Below are positions 11,661 through 23,650 of a stretch of DNA of 64,000 bases, in pieces. Made by a program: the position numbers and the translations under genes. The notes beneath the pieces were generated by a model. It was not told the origin of the DNA, ran no database searches, and was given only the letters and a program-made list of their open reading frames with translations. The stretch's first letter is position 1; each line of letters starts with the position of its first letter. Source of the stretch: Coenobita brevimanus (lineage: Eukaryota > Arthropoda > Malacostraca > Decapoda > Coenobitidae); NCBI GenBank assembly GCA_032717465.1, contig CM064690.1, positions 11,276,093 to 11,340,092 of the forward strand, given 5' to 3'.

Positions 11661-12027
11661 GAGCTTGTGAGAGACGGGAGAATGGTGGGAGCTGGTTTGA
11701 GCAATCATATTGTGGGAAGTGGTAGGGCATGGGCGGCACGTCTCTTTCAATGTTTTAGCTTCTTGTTACCCACAGTTATTTATTATTTTCATTTTATTTC
11801 CTTGTGAAAGCCATTTTTTCTTTGATACTACTTGTATTCACTCTTTAATCTAATTATCTTACATTTACTAATAGTACTTATGGAGAATATTGGTAGGTTG
11901 CAGAGTAATAACATAAATTTCGGTAGAATGTCAGCAGTATCTCACTTAAAAATAATAAATAAACAAATGCTAGAGACATAACTTAGAGAGCATGAGAATA
12001 CATACAATCAAGTAATGACTGCCAAGG

Positions 12028-12429
12028 GGAGGCGGTGGCTCAATCGGTAGAGAGGCGGCCTGCAGTCCTAACGGACCCAGGTTCAAATCCCTGCTGGGGC
12101 AGGCTCAATCGGTAGAGAGGCGGCCTGCAGTCCTAACGGATCCAGGTTCTAATCCCGGCTGGGGCAGGGAACAGTTTAGGGATTTGAATGTCATTAAATC
12201 AGGTTTTACTGATCTACCAGAAGACCCGCCGACATGTCGTAAAAATACCCCCGCTAATACCAATATACCAGTCCTGTATGAGACAGCCCTAGCATGTATT
12301 CAATATGGACGGTGGGTGTTAGCTCCCAAGTGGTGACATGTAGAGGTGTATGGTATGTAGGAGGACTGCTGGGCCTTGATAGCAGGCTGTGAAGCCTATG
12401 CCCAGAGTCGGACAAAAAAAAAAAAAAAC
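12028..12429 (+). mobile_element. tRNA-derived SINE, family 1, copy 2, with duplicated head
   Basis: The head GGCTCAATCGGTAGAG (A box) with GGTTCAAATCC (B box) at 12037-12101 is repeated at 12102-12166 with a 65-bp period; the second B box reads GGTTCTAATCC. The body then matches SINE copy 1 at 6366-6665 and ends in CCCAGAGTCGGAC plus a 16-base poly(A) at 12414-12429. The tRNA-like head pairs poorly as a cloverleaf, so it is not a working tRNA gene. Confidence 0.8.
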
Positions 12430-12625
12430 ACTCAAAGGAACGTGCAGGATGGTTTCTACACAAAAATCGTACACTGACATAATTCCGTTCAGACTGTTAT
12501 GGTGAGTAATGAGTATGAACCCCTACACAGCTGGAATACACTGACACACGTCTGCGTGAATTGTCATGATGAGTTGTGAACTTTTAAGAACACAGGATCC
12601 ACCAAATACCTCATTAGCTGATATT

Positions 12626-12653
12626 TCCTCTCTCTCTCTCTCTCTCTGTTTCC

Positions 12654-12722
<69 letters not shown>
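12626..12722. repeat. Compound (TC)n / (AC)n microsatellite
   Basis: (TC)n at 12626-12647 and (AC)n at 12656-12722, separated by a few bases. The Cys-Val and His-Thr ORFs across it are repeat artefacts. Confidence 0.95.
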
Positions 12723-12725
<3 letters not shown>

Positions 12726-12729
12726 TTTT

Positions 12730-13293
12730 CTGTATGGTTCGACCTTAATAACAGCTTATTATCTTTTTCAGATTTTTTTTCCGAATCTTAACACCACCCA
12801 CCATATTGCGACAGCAGTCCCCCATCATCTTTTGATGTATGTTGTTCAAGATTTGTATTTTTGTTTTCCTGATCTGATTGTGTAAATGCGATTGTCCGCG
12901 TGCATGTCCTACTTTTTTTTTTTTTTTTTAGCCTGACCTAAAATTGTCATCTCTCCATCTACATTACTGAGGTGTGACAACATATTAAAGTTAGATCATA
13001 CCATACATCAAGAAGTTCTATGGAAATGATGTAGGGGCATAATACTGTCATTCTGTCAATAATATTTGGGCCAAGATAAGTGGAAGAGTACGATGTAGTT
13101 GAAACAAAACACGAGAACATATGCCAAAAATATCAGAGACTTTTCCTTTATTTAAACACTAAAATATCACTTTAAAAATAAAAATCGTATTTTAAAAGCA
13201 CATTTTATCAGTATAGGGTATATTTTAGTGTATGTTTTATCAGTAATGTTACTTTTAAAATCCTTTTAGTTTTTTTAGCATTGGAATGTCACA

Positions 13294-13350
<57 letters not shown>

Positions 13351-14282
13351 TAAAGAACTATGGACATCAGTATGCACAAATAGCAATTAATATATCATAA
13401 TTCAGATAAATCTTACAACCACTGCAGCTTTTCGAACTATGTACTGTGTCTGAATAGTTAATATCTGCTTTTCGAATTACTATTCATTTCTCACACTTGT
13501 ATGTGACCCAGCGAACGTCGGTTTACCTTGTAAATCATTCTGTCGCATAGAAAGCTGGCATTCCATAACCTGCCTGCGTCACAACTTTACTCCGCTATTG
13601 CGCCTGAGTCTAACCAACATGACCACATCACAACAGTCCCATCTTAGTCCCTCTCTGATCACAAGAACTGGAATTTATTCACCTTTGCTAGTTTGTATGC
13701 CGAAAACATGTACTACCTCTGCACCATAAACTAATAACATGGTACAGTACTTTTCCTTCATCTTGAACCAAAAAAAAAAAAAAAAGTGAAAAATAATACT
13801 CAGTTACTTGTAAGGCATTTTACCTCAACCCAGTCAGTACACGGGCAATAATACTACTAGCTCTTATAACCACAACGTTCGTTATATAACACTGAGTACT
13901 AGTAACAGCTACCATTAATGAAACATATGAACCGAGTCACATACCTACTTTAACAAAGTCAATGGACATAATCACAAACACTTAATATATGTCCTATTAT
14001 AAAACATACACACAGACTCACTTCTTAGATCACATCATTCCTTATTATGGACACACTTGGAGTCAGACAGAAAGACCCATGTTAACTCTGCATAGCCAGG
14101 CCCAAGTCTTCGGTAAACACCTGGCTAAGTGAGCCACTTCTTCTTTCTTGAATATATGGCCATCGGCCATATGTGGCCATTAAGTCAAAACGTCCATTGT
14201 CAGTACAAAAGGTGCTCGAATATACAAGACACTCCAAGACACAAAAGCAAAAAGTCATATAGATATAGGCTATACATATATA
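12730..14282. other. Intergenic AT-rich stretch, one (TA)n tract, no gene seen
   Basis: No ORF or element end is supportable. It holds short poly(T) and poly(A) runs and a (TA)n tract at about 13298-13347. At 14126-14190 a segment on the minus strand resembles 38530-38580 (TTAATGGCCACATATGGCC type), so a decayed dispersed repeat is likely there. Confidence 0.5.
13298..13347. repeat. (TA)n microsatellite
   Basis: About 50 bases of near-perfect TA dinucleotides. Confidence 0.95.
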
Positions 14283-15384
14283 CATCATCATCATCATCAT
14301 CATCATCATCTAGACCTCCTTTCCTACCCTAGGGCAGGGTGGGGAGTAGCAATGTCCCGACAGCCCAAATTTGCCCAATTCAATGGACCACATTTCCATG
14401 TGCTCACCATTCAAGCCCCCGGTATCCTGGCTCCATCTGATACGCCAAAAACATTCACCACCTTCTGTAGCTTCACATAAACATATCCGTTAGAGTCAAT
14501 CCGGATGCTGTCACGTTAAAAAAGGGTACCAAATCCCTGACCATGCAATTCTCCTCACAGTATTCATCCAGCCATCTCGATCTCTTGTCAGTCCCATAGC
14601 CTCATCAACTTCCAAACCTCTTCCTCACACACGTATCCACTATATCCCTCTACCTTCTCCTTGGCCTACCACGCCTCCTTCCTCTTTCAGATTCTCTCAG
14701 ATATACCTTTTTCACCGCTATTTTCATCCATTCTTTCCACATGACCATACCATCTCAGTACACTCTCTTCTATTCTGGTGTCCACAAACTTCCTCACTCC
14801 ACATATTTCGTGATACACATTATTTTGTATCCTATCCACTCTCTGTACTCCACATACATTCCTCAGCAGTCCCATCTCCACTACTCTCACTCATGACTTT
14901 TCATTTTCATGCCACATCAGAGTCTCACATCCATATGTTAAAGTTGGCCTCGTGAAGCTGCAACACTCAAACCTCTGTTTCTTATCACTGCCTTCATTGC
15001 ACCAGCTACTTTCCTCCCTTGTGTCACTGTGCTTTCCACTTCTTTTGCATATTTTTCTCTCTTACCTCTCACTATATCCAGATATTTGATCTCTCTCACG
15101 ATTCCAGTCTCTCTCCATTCACTGTAACATCGCACTGGGAGTCACCGTCTCTCTCATTAACCATCACTTTACTCTTTTCTACATTTACTCTCAAGGCACG
15201 ACGCTCACAGACATCAGCATATCTCTGCACGAGTCTACCAAGTTATTGTCCGGTATTTGCAAGTAGCACTGCATCATCAGCATACCACAAATTTGAGATT
15301 TTCCATCCATCACCATTCATTACCAACGCCATCCCCCTCTCCATTAATTGTGCTTTTACTTCTCTCATCACCATATCCATACAT
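14283..15384 (-). mobile_element. RTE-like LINE of a second subfamily, 3' part with (GAT)n tail
   Basis: On the minus strand it begins near 15384 with RT sequence around LWYADDAVLLAN (catalytic YADD, near 15280), then EKSKVMV, KVAGAMKAVIRNR (near 14980), and the C-terminal LRWYGHVERMDEN segment (about 14720-14770). The 3' end is a (GAT)n run, read on the plus strand as (ATC)n at 14283-14310. Stops and frameshifts are frequent. Similar (ATC)n ends at 43322-43360 and 51490-51515 may mark other copies of this subfamily. Confidence 0.75.
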
Positions 15385-15385
15385 A

Positions 15386-15408
15386 TAGATAGATAGATAG
15401 ATAGATAA
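15386..15408. repeat. (GATA)n microsatellite
   Basis: A short perfect GATA run at the junction between the RTE fragment and the coding repeat to its right. It may be the tail of another RTE insertion. Confidence 0.85.
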
Positions 15409-15419
15409 TATAGGCAGGG

Positions 15420-16640
15420 CACAAATCATGAGCAGAAGGCCAGGGAGGCAGTGGCAGATAGACTGGTGGCTGAAGGCTGGCTAAATGATGGAGGCACGTG
15501 AGTCAGAGTTGGAGTTGGAGCCAGGACCGGTGGAGAGAAGCGACTACAAAGCCCCAAGGGTGTAGAAAAGGGTACGACACTCCTCTGAGACAGTAGCAGC
15601 CTGGAGGGACCCCTGGCGCAGCTCGGTGAAGGAGAGCAAGGCCTGCCGGAAGTCCCCCTTCGCAAACTCCAGCTCGTCAGACTCCACTGCCGCCGAGCCC
15701 TCATAGTGGCACAGCTGGTTCTCCAAAACATCCAGGCCGTGCTGGGGCCGGGAGCAAAGTCGCCCCAGGAAAGTTGCTGGGCCGACCTACAGGACCTAGA
15801 ACTCCCTGATGCCTGCCCCACTGATGGAGGAGGGGGCACAGCAGGAGGCACCATGGAATACACAGGGGCACCAGGAGCAGAAACCTCAGATGGCAACGAG
15901 GCTTCAACATTGCCAACCTACATGGGAACATCAGGTAGGGGCTGAGAGTCAGACTGGCACAAGATGGCATGCCCTGACAGCTAGATCCTCGTCTGGGGAG
16001 TGGAGGACTGCAGCTGCAGCACCCACAGGACCAAGGACGTCAGGGTTGATAAGGGCCCAGGACGACGATGATGATGATGACGAGGAGGAGCCTCCTTCCC
16101 AGGCCTCCTCTGCATCACGAGTGTGGAGGAAAAAGATTCGGGAATGGAGATGGCAGGAAGCCCCTTGGCCTGGAAGATAACAGGCTGGTGCTGGCCAAAT
16201 CTCCCCCTGAGAAGGCCTTGGCAACCTCCACACACATGGCGATGATGATAGAGGCAGAGGTGGCAGGGGCAATAAGTGGGGACTGACACCGACACCGACG
16301 ACGGAGGAGGGCGGCGTGGTGAGAGCCCTGCACTGCCTGGCCAGCAGGGCCAGTGCCAGAGGCAGCTGCAGGTTCCTTGGCATCCTCCCCTACGACAAAC
16401 TTCACCTCCTCGCCAGCAGCAACAGAGGGCACAGAGAGGGCAAGGTTGGGGGCCACAATGGACGAACAGTTGAGGAAAACATCCCCCCCCCCGTGTCCCG
16501 GTGAGTCACGATGACGTAAACCCTCCGGACGTGGAACCACTAAATTTGCCTCACAACCTTGGCTGCCATGGTCCTCCCAGCAATGCACGGAATGAGAGTC
16601 TCCTGTCTCAGGTCAGAGGGTGGATTCATCTCTGCCAAGT
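15420..16640 (-). mobile_element. Unrecognised GC-rich coding repeat, copy 1 (probable retroelement ORF)
   Basis: The minus strand encodes a broken protein of about 350 residues that reappears on the plus strand at 35603-36860. Shared landmarks in order: CVEVAKAFSGGDLA (near 16190-16240), then an acidic/Ser-rich stretch, LSWGDFA, a ENQLCHYE-like segment, EFAKGDFRQALLSFTELRQG (near 15610-15680) and YTLG. An upstream segment (AAKVVRQ, RRVYVIVTHRDTG, 16490-16590) precedes it. Frame changes interrupt it. GC content is far above the flanks. Two dispersed copies with frameshifts point to a mobile-element protein, perhaps gag/ORF1-like, but I do not recognise the family. Confidence 0.55.
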
Positions 16641-17204
16641 GAGCCTCCTTGCCTCACGCTGAGTTACTACGTGACTGATCCCCTAGCCTGTCCACCGTTC
16701 TCACCAAAACACCGTCACTGTTCGCACACTTCTCCAAACAGTCAAAATAAACACTGAGCTACCACTCCAACGATACATACATTACTCTGTGGAGCTTCAG
16801 CATGACGATCCCACACTTGTCCGATTCCATATTTTATTCATTCCATATAGTTCTTACGCCATTTACATTTCAATCACATGCAAACAGATCTCAACTTTTA
16901 TTTGTCCCCACAAAGCAACGACCTCCCTTGCAGTCCCTTGCCATATTATTTCTGCGTCATTTCATATCTGCAGTACTTTTGTCCTACATATATTCATACT
17001 TCAGTGATATACTGTAATTGTGACGAAATCTCGACTTATGTTTTGTGCCTACTTAGCAACGACCCCTTTAACCATTTCATACACCAGATTTTTCATAGTC
17101 CTTCCCTTCATACCCCACCATGTGTACATTCCACGGGCCCGTCCATGGGAAAAAAAAGCAAAAGGACAAAGTTTTATAATGTATTGCATCAGTGTCAATT
17201 GGCT

Positions 17205-17540
17205 GGAATGGCTGTGGAGGTAGGGAGAAAAGCATGCAGGCAGTATGAGCAGGCAAGGAGACAATGGGTGGGCAGGCATGCAGACAAAATGAATAGATAG
17301 AATGAGCAGGCAGGTAGCAGGCAGAAAGAATGGACAGGTAGGTGGGCAGGCAGGTAAGCAGGCAGGGTGGGCAGACAGGTAACAGCAAGGTAAGCAGAAT
17401 GAGCAGGCAGGTTGACAGAGAGAATGGGCATGCAAGTAGGCAGGCAGGTAGGCAGGCAGACAGGTTGGTAGGAAGAATGAGCAGGAAGGCAGGTAGAGAA
17501 GTAATCGGGCATACAGGCAGTAGAGCAGAATGAGGCAGGC
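17205..17540. repeat. Degenerate GCAGGCAG minisatellite
   Basis: About 330 bases of imperfect AGGCAGGT / GAGCAGGCAG units. The long Cys/Leu/Pro-rich ORF on the minus strand is a product of this repeat and not a gene. Confidence 0.8.
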
Positions 17541-17559
17541 AAAGTTAGAGTAAGTTCGG

Positions 17560-18370
17560 ATATGCAGAGTATTGGTCAGGCCTCCCGTATTCAGTGTCAG
17601 ATAACGAATGATTTTATTCATCACAGTACATTATACAGTAGGAGTCTTAGGTCCGCATTCTATTTTGTTAAGGAGGTTCCCTAATACCTCTGCCTTAGTG
17701 ATTTATGTTTGATATGGTTAGTTAAAACCAATTTGTATTTTTTATGAACATCATGGTGGTATTTGAATAATTTAAATGACATAAAGGAGAATAGTAAGGA
17801 GCAATAAGCAAAAGAAAACTTAGCCTCTGTGGAGTAAAACAGAAACGTAGGCAAAATCAGAGAATGGTTGGCATCACTCGGACGTGCACGGAAAGCGTAC
17901 CAGATACATCTAGACACGCTACTAATCCCTATTATTTTCTATTTTTTTTTAAATTTTTTAAAGATAATCCTGGTTGAAAGACTTTCTGTACTGGATTAAA
18001 CCTTCTCGTCTGTCTAAGAATCATTGACAAATCTTGATAACTTTCAAAACTATGTAGCTTGTTTACATTGTGTGGCAGCACCAGAATCCATAATGGCTGC
18101 CAGGTGGAAGTGGTGTTGCCATACGGAGTGGGTTATTCTATATCATCTGAGTCAGTCGGCGTTTTTTTTTTTTCCATTCCTACTACATCCTGGCGATTGT
18201 ATTTACCCTAGTGAGGATTTCTTATAAAGAATAGGCTGTGAGTCATCTTCTAAGACCTGTATTCTCGTCAATTAAGGTTTCTTAGCAAGTCTTTCTTTGC
18301 ATTTTATTTTTGGATATGCCTACTTAATACCATTTCTGCACGTAATCTATACAGAGCATTTTCTTTTTTT
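17560..18370. other. No gene or element recognised
   Basis: AT-rich spacer between the minisatellite and the LINE-B 3' end. Only short homopolymer runs are seen. Confidence 0.5.
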
Positions 18371-18373
18371 TAT

Positions 18374-19376
18374 GCGAGGAAGAAGGAAACAAAAGCTACG
18401 AGCATACAAAAGAGTTCCATCTAAAAAAAAAAAAATACAAAAGAAAGCCAAATTCAAGATCTGTTCATTTCGAGATGCCAGGACATACTGCGTTTGAAAG
18501 ACTGAAGATCATAGGAAGTAGGAAATACAGAAAAAGGGAGACAGTTCCAGAGTTGACCTGTTACATAAATGAAGGATTGAGAGTAACGGTTAACCCTTGC
18601 ATTAGAGAGTTGGACAGAAAAGGGGTGAGAGTTTATTGCTAGACGGGTGATACACACCCGTTGTAGAGGAGGGATGCAAGCAGACAGTTAAGAGGAGCAA
18701 TGACCATTGAAGTAGCGACAGAAGAGATAAAGAGGCATCAGTGTGGCAAAGAGACAGAGGCTGTAGGGAGCCAGTAAGAGGAGCAGAATTAATGAGAAGA
18801 AAAGCCTTTGATTCCACTCTATTAAGAAGAGCTGTATGTGGGGTGCCTCCCAACACATGAGAGTTGTACTCCATACAGGGGCAAATAAATCCCATGTATG
18901 AAGTCAACAACTGTGCAGGGGTAAAGAAGGTACAGAGTCGACTTAGCACACCTAATCTCTTGGAAGCAGATTTTACCAGAGATGTAATATGATCTTTTCA
19001 AGATAAATCCCGGGTGAATGAAACTCCAAACATGTTCAAGGATGATGCTGGATATTATTAAATTTTAGTGGGTACTCCTGTGGAAGATTCTGTCGGGTTG
19101 ATGGGTGTAAAAACTGAGTCTTTGATGCATTAAAAACAACCAGATTATTTTTACCCCAGTCAGAGATACAAGCAAAGTCAGACAGGAGTGCCATAGCCTC
19201 ATCCCTTGTTTGTTGAAGTAACTGCTGGGATGGACGTTGTGGGAACCTAGTGGATAAGTGAAGGATGGAATCATCAGCATACGAGTGGATAGGGTTAGAT
19301 GTACAGCTTAGAACATTGATGAATAACAGGAAGAGAGTTGGTGATAGGACAGAGCCCTGAGGAACACCAGTGTTAA
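18374..19376 (-). pseudogene. LINE-B piece 1: RT C-terminal half and 3' end
   Basis: It encodes the YADD box (near 19280), SDWGKNNLVVFNASKTQF, NMFGVSFTRDLS, ASKRLGVLSRLCTFFTPAQL and HTALLNRVESKAFLLINSAP, as in LINE-A, then the 3' UTR ending at about 18374 in an A-rich tail. Frameshifts are present. Confidence 0.85.
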
Positions 19377-22300
19377 CCCCTTAACCGCGGGTATTGTTTT
19401 GGTCTGACTGTCCTCTCCCGCGGGGGTTTCAGCCAAATGTAAACAAACCTTTAAACCTTAATAACTCTGCACAGAATAAAGCTAGAGAAAAAAATAAGGT
19501 ACCATTAGAAAGTACAAACCTTCAGCTTTCCATTGATGTAGGTTTCATGACTTCGTTGACTTTCACAGGACGGGGAGATCCGTTAGAAGTGAGGGGTGTG
19601 AAATAACTATTTTACGCCCCACACACCAGTACCAAATGCCAACCACTCTCTCATAATAGTAATATAAACATATATGAACACTGTACATACGATAAACACC
19701 CACTCTGTGTTCACTGAGGTAGGTAAAAGGCACTTCCCTGCGGCTGCGCCCGCTCTTCACTGCGGCTGCGCCTCACTTCACTGCGGCGGCACCCGCTCAC
19801 TGACGTTTCCTGCGATCTTTTCATTCTTTCTAACTTCTAATATTATTTTACATATAATATGGGCAATGTACATTATATTTACAATGCACTTATTACTATA
19901 TTTCGTCACTGGCGCATCACAGAATTACGTAAGTGCCGCAGAATTCCACAAGTGCCGCAGATTCTCTTATTACAATATCACTTATTATACTGGCCAATAT
20001 TTCCTTTATTTTCTAGGCAAAATATCCCTTATTACTACATTATCCATTATACAATTATTGGCAAAGCACGTCACTGTCGCATCACTATATATCACTGTCA
20101 CTTTCAGTATTTACTCAGAGAGTGGTACTCGGCAAAGCACGGAGTTACACATAGAGCGACTTGGCATTCAAGGCACTGGTGTGTGCTCATTTTTCTCGTC
20201 GTAGGCCTTCGTGTGGTGGTTGAACATACTCTGCAGCGGCCCTGTGACAACCTGCCGCCTGCTTTAGGAGGCAATTTCACAAGCTGGTGCCGGCTCATGT
20301 AATTGCGGCACTCAAGACGGTCAGGTTGTGTGTCAGAGTGTCGCCTCGGGATCAATGCCGTCACCTGACCAAATCGTTCAAGTAGCTGCTGAACGACAGT
20401 CTTGGAAAACTGTCTCAGTGATGGTTGCCTTATGCCCCCGACTTGTGTCTTGTAAAGAATGAAGGCATTGAGCATGCACATATCGAGCATGTGCAGGCAA
20501 GCCTTCCTGTACCATCGGGTGTTTCTCCTGAGACAGTCTATTTCGCCAATCATCATATCAGACTTATCAACGAGTCTCATATTTACATTATAATCAATGA
20601 CGGCATCAGGCTTCATGATTGGATCTCCGTCCTGTAGCTGACCTTCCCAGTTCTCTTCATTTCCCCCTTGTGGATGGTGCTGATCATATTGACAACCTTC
20701 TTGTCATGCCACCTGATCGCAAGAAGCTTTTCTGACTTCTTCAGGTGAACATCTCCCTGGATGATGATGATGCTTCGGGGAAACTAGGCCACTCTTTCCT
20801 ATAGCTCCGTACAGTGCCAACAGTGCCAATGCCGTGTTCAGCAAGGTATTTGGAGAGTTTCGGTGCTGTGTAATAATTGTCTGTGTACAGCACATGATTA
20901 CCACCAAAATACCTCTCCATCAGCACTTTTACAACGGAGCCAGAGAAGCCAAGGGGTCTTTCCTGTTCACATCCATTGTGCTAGCCGAGTAAATGACAAA
21001 ATCCATTATATACCCCGTCTCACAGTCACACAGCACAAAGAACTTTATCCCAAAGCGGTGGCGTTTGCTGGGGATGTACTGCCTGAATTTGAGACGTCCT
21101 CTGAACAATACCAGGGACTCGTCTATGACGACTTTCTGCATAGGCCTGAAAAATCGCATAAATCGATCCCTAATCTTGTTGAGGAAATCCCTCACTTTCC
21201 ACAAAGGGTCAGTTTGGGACGGGTTGTCATTATCAGCGAAGTGCAGGTATCCAAGCAGCTGTCGGAACCGATCCCGTGACATATACTTCCCGAATATGGG
21301 GATAGTAGTTATGTCATCCACGAGCCAGTACTCCTCCAACTCATGTCTCTTTATATGGGGCATCAAAAACACGAGTGCAAAAACATACAGCTCTCTGATC
21401 CCGACAGGCAACCACGACACTTGCTTTGGCGAGCCAATAGGTCCCAGCCCTTGTGCTGCACACTGAGTTGCATACCTATTGGTCTCATCGCTGACATGCT
21501 GCACAATTTCATCATCAAGGAAGGCCAGGAAGTAATCAACAAACTCATCACCTGCGTTGCATGGGAAGGCAGGCTGTATTCCAGCATTTGTCATATCAAA
21601 CGGTGGATTGTGTGGCTGGAAATCTCCACCGTCAGTCCAAACAAATGCATCAACTTGCCCTGTGCGTGGTTCAGTGGCAGGGGCAGGTTGCATTTCACCT
21701 CGTTTCCCCGTGAGAAGGAGCTGATGTAGAGGCAATGGGTGCGGCAGGAGGGGAGGCCGGAGGCACGGGGGAGGTGGGTGAGGCAGGAGGCACCGGGGGA
21801 GGGGGGGAGTGCGGGGGCGGTGAGTGGGGGGGTGGCGCGGGTGAGGGAACTGAGCGGGGGGCAGGCGGGGGGGGTTTCTGACCTGGTGCGTGGTGAAACT
21901 TGACCCTTTCTACCCCGCTTATCACCTCGCTTATCGCCTCGCTTATCGCCCAGCTTTGCCCTCCAACTGCCACGCATCCCCTTTGTTCTAGGCCTGCCTG
22001 CACGGCCTGCATGGCCTGCCTTCCCTCGCTTTGCAGGCTTTGGTAATTCGTACTCCTCAGATGATGTAGACTGAGGAGAGGGCACGACAGATGATGATGA
22101 TGATGATGTGAGGGCAATTGGGCTAGGGGAACGGGAAATTGATGGGAAATGCGTACTAGGGCCTGGTGTGGGAGACGTGAGCCTGCGCTTCACTCCCTTT
22201 CCACGTGAAATACCAGATTTGCCCATAGGAGCCTTTCCTTTCCCAGAGTAAGTTGGTGGTGGTGGGGGGGAATCAACACGATCACTTTCATCACTGTCAC

Positions 22301-22803
22301 TATCAATGGAAAATGGTTCACCACCAATCACTGCCAAATCATCACTGCTTGCTGTGAGTGTGTCACTTTCACTGCCACAATCAAGAGTAGTACTTACTGT
22401 TTTGTCCAGCTCAGTTCTAATTTCAGGAGTGCTCAACCCCTTCTGCCTCGCCGTCGGCAGTTCCTTTACCGGTGTAGAGGTAGAGGGAACACTAGCACTA
22501 AACATTGTAGAGGAGGAAGCGAGCGACGATGAGTCGGGACGGAGCGCAATTATCACGCACAGAGCTGGACAGATACTGACTGACGCGGGTCAGGGCTGGG
22601 GTGGGGGGGGTCCCCTCGGGGTTGGAGGAGGGAGGTGTGGGATGGCTGGCGTGAAAGAACTCGACAGCTACTCTTGCGTGAGAATATTTGCGCGCCGGGA
22701 AAACTCGCAGTGTTCAAAATATTCATGATCATTCCAGAATGCCACCCGCGGTTTGGTCCAGTTTTGTCGCCGTCATTCTGGAATGACACCCGCGGTTAAG
22801 GGG
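19377..22803. mobile_element. piggyBac-1: 3427-bp piggyBac-superfamily transposon in LINE-B
   Basis: It is bounded by TTAA duplications at 19373-19376 and 22804-22807. The terminal inverted repeats are perfect over 16 bases: CCCCTTAACCGCGGGT at the left, mirrored at 22788-22803. Each end also has a subterminal CCGCGG-type copy. It carries one minus-strand transposase gene, now broken. The host is LINE-B within its RT gene, and the frame reads through when the element plus one TTAA is removed. Confidence 0.95.
20104..22556 (-). pseudogene. piggyBac-1 transposase (DDE_Tnp_1_7 type), frameshifted
   Basis: The N-terminal 200 or so residues (22556 to about 21800) are Ser/Pro-rich, acidic, then basic (repeated GDKR units), as usual for the disordered start of piggyBac/PGBD transposases. 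The core follows: DEFVDYFLAFLDDE (near 21530), the RNase H-like region with VVIDESLVLFRGRLKF (first catalytic Asp, near 21120), HVLYTDNYYTAPKLSKYL (second Asp, near 20870) and DYNVNMRLVDKSDMMIG (third Asp, near 20570). The C-terminal Cys-rich domain (CRVCSTTTRR..CLECQV, near 20180-20270) comes last. All three catalytic Asp are kept. Frame changes near 21.75 kb, 20.95 kb, 20.75 kb and 20.62 kb break the gene. Confidence 0.9.
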
Positions 22804-23650
22804 TTAATAGGTCTAGGAGAAGAGCGATGGCCGTCTACAACAGCGGCTATAGAACGACCAGAAAGGAACTGTAGATGAAGGCACAGATAGAAGGATAGAA
22901 ACCTTAAGAAGGCAGTTTGCCAGACTTTATCGAAAGCCTTTGAGATGTCAAGTGCAATGGCAAAGCTTTCGCCAAAGTCCTGAAAGGAGGATGACCAGGA
23001 GTCTGAAAGGTAGGTGAGAAGATCGCCAGTGGAGCGTCCTTGACGGAACCCATACTGACGGTCAGAAAGAAGGTTATGATAGGAAATATGCTTTAAATTT
23101 TTTCTGTTAAGAATAGACCGAAAAACATTTGAGACACAGGATGTTAAAGCAATTGGACGATAGTTAGAGGATTGGGAATGGTCACCCTTCTTTGAGAATG
23201 GCTGAATGAAAGCAAACTTCCAGCAAGCAGGAAAGGTAAAAACCTAGGCAGGATGTAAGCACAGAAACATGGTTCTTGAGGACAACAGGAGGGACTCTAT
23301 CAGGCCCATATGCCTTGTTAGTACTGAGGCCAGTGATGGCAGAAAATACATCAGCTGAAGAAATTTTAATGCCAGCCATGAGGAAGTCAGAGAGGGGAAG
23401 TAATGGAGGAACAGCACTTGAATTGTCTAAGGTGGAATTGGAGGAAAAAGTCTGACAAGAGATCTGCTTTATCAGTAGAAGAAATACCGTAGCTACAGAG
23501 CCATCAGAGTAGAAAAAAGGAGGGAAGGATGGTGAGGTAAGGTTGTTAGAAAGGTTTTTGGCAAAGTGCCAGAAGGAGTGGGAAGAATTCGAGTTGGAGA
23601 GTTGCGAGTTAGTGCGGATGAAATTATTTTTAGCAGGGCAAAAAACAGAC
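22804..23650 (-). pseudogene. LINE-B piece 2: linker and start of RT
   Basis: The minus strand encodes CPAKNNFIRTNSQ (23610-23650), the linker, then SSADVFSAITGLSTNKAYG and VPPVVLKN (start of the RT domain), GFRQGRSTGDLLTYL (near 23050), and the region leading to the piggyBac-1 insertion site. Confidence 0.85.

Noticed and set aside
11030..11704. A 224-residue minus-strand Ser/Leu/Phe-rich ORF
   Set aside because: It is the complement of a homopurine tract plus (GT)n and (GA)n repeats; composition explains it.
12030..12166. Possible true tRNA genes at the SINE heads (also 57200-57276 and 33110-33195)
   Set aside because: A- and B-box-like sequences are present, but no full cloverleaf with a paired acceptor stem could be formed, and bodies and tails are SINE-like.
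16276..16588. A host gene in the GC-rich 15.4-16.6 kb block
   Set aside because: The same protein recurs with frameshifts at 35.6-36.9 kb inside an insertion with a target duplication, so it is a mobile repeat.
17049..17624. A 191-residue minus-strand ORF rich in Cys, Leu and Pro
   Set aside because: It is the complement of a degenerate GCAGGCAG minisatellite and has no recognisable domain.
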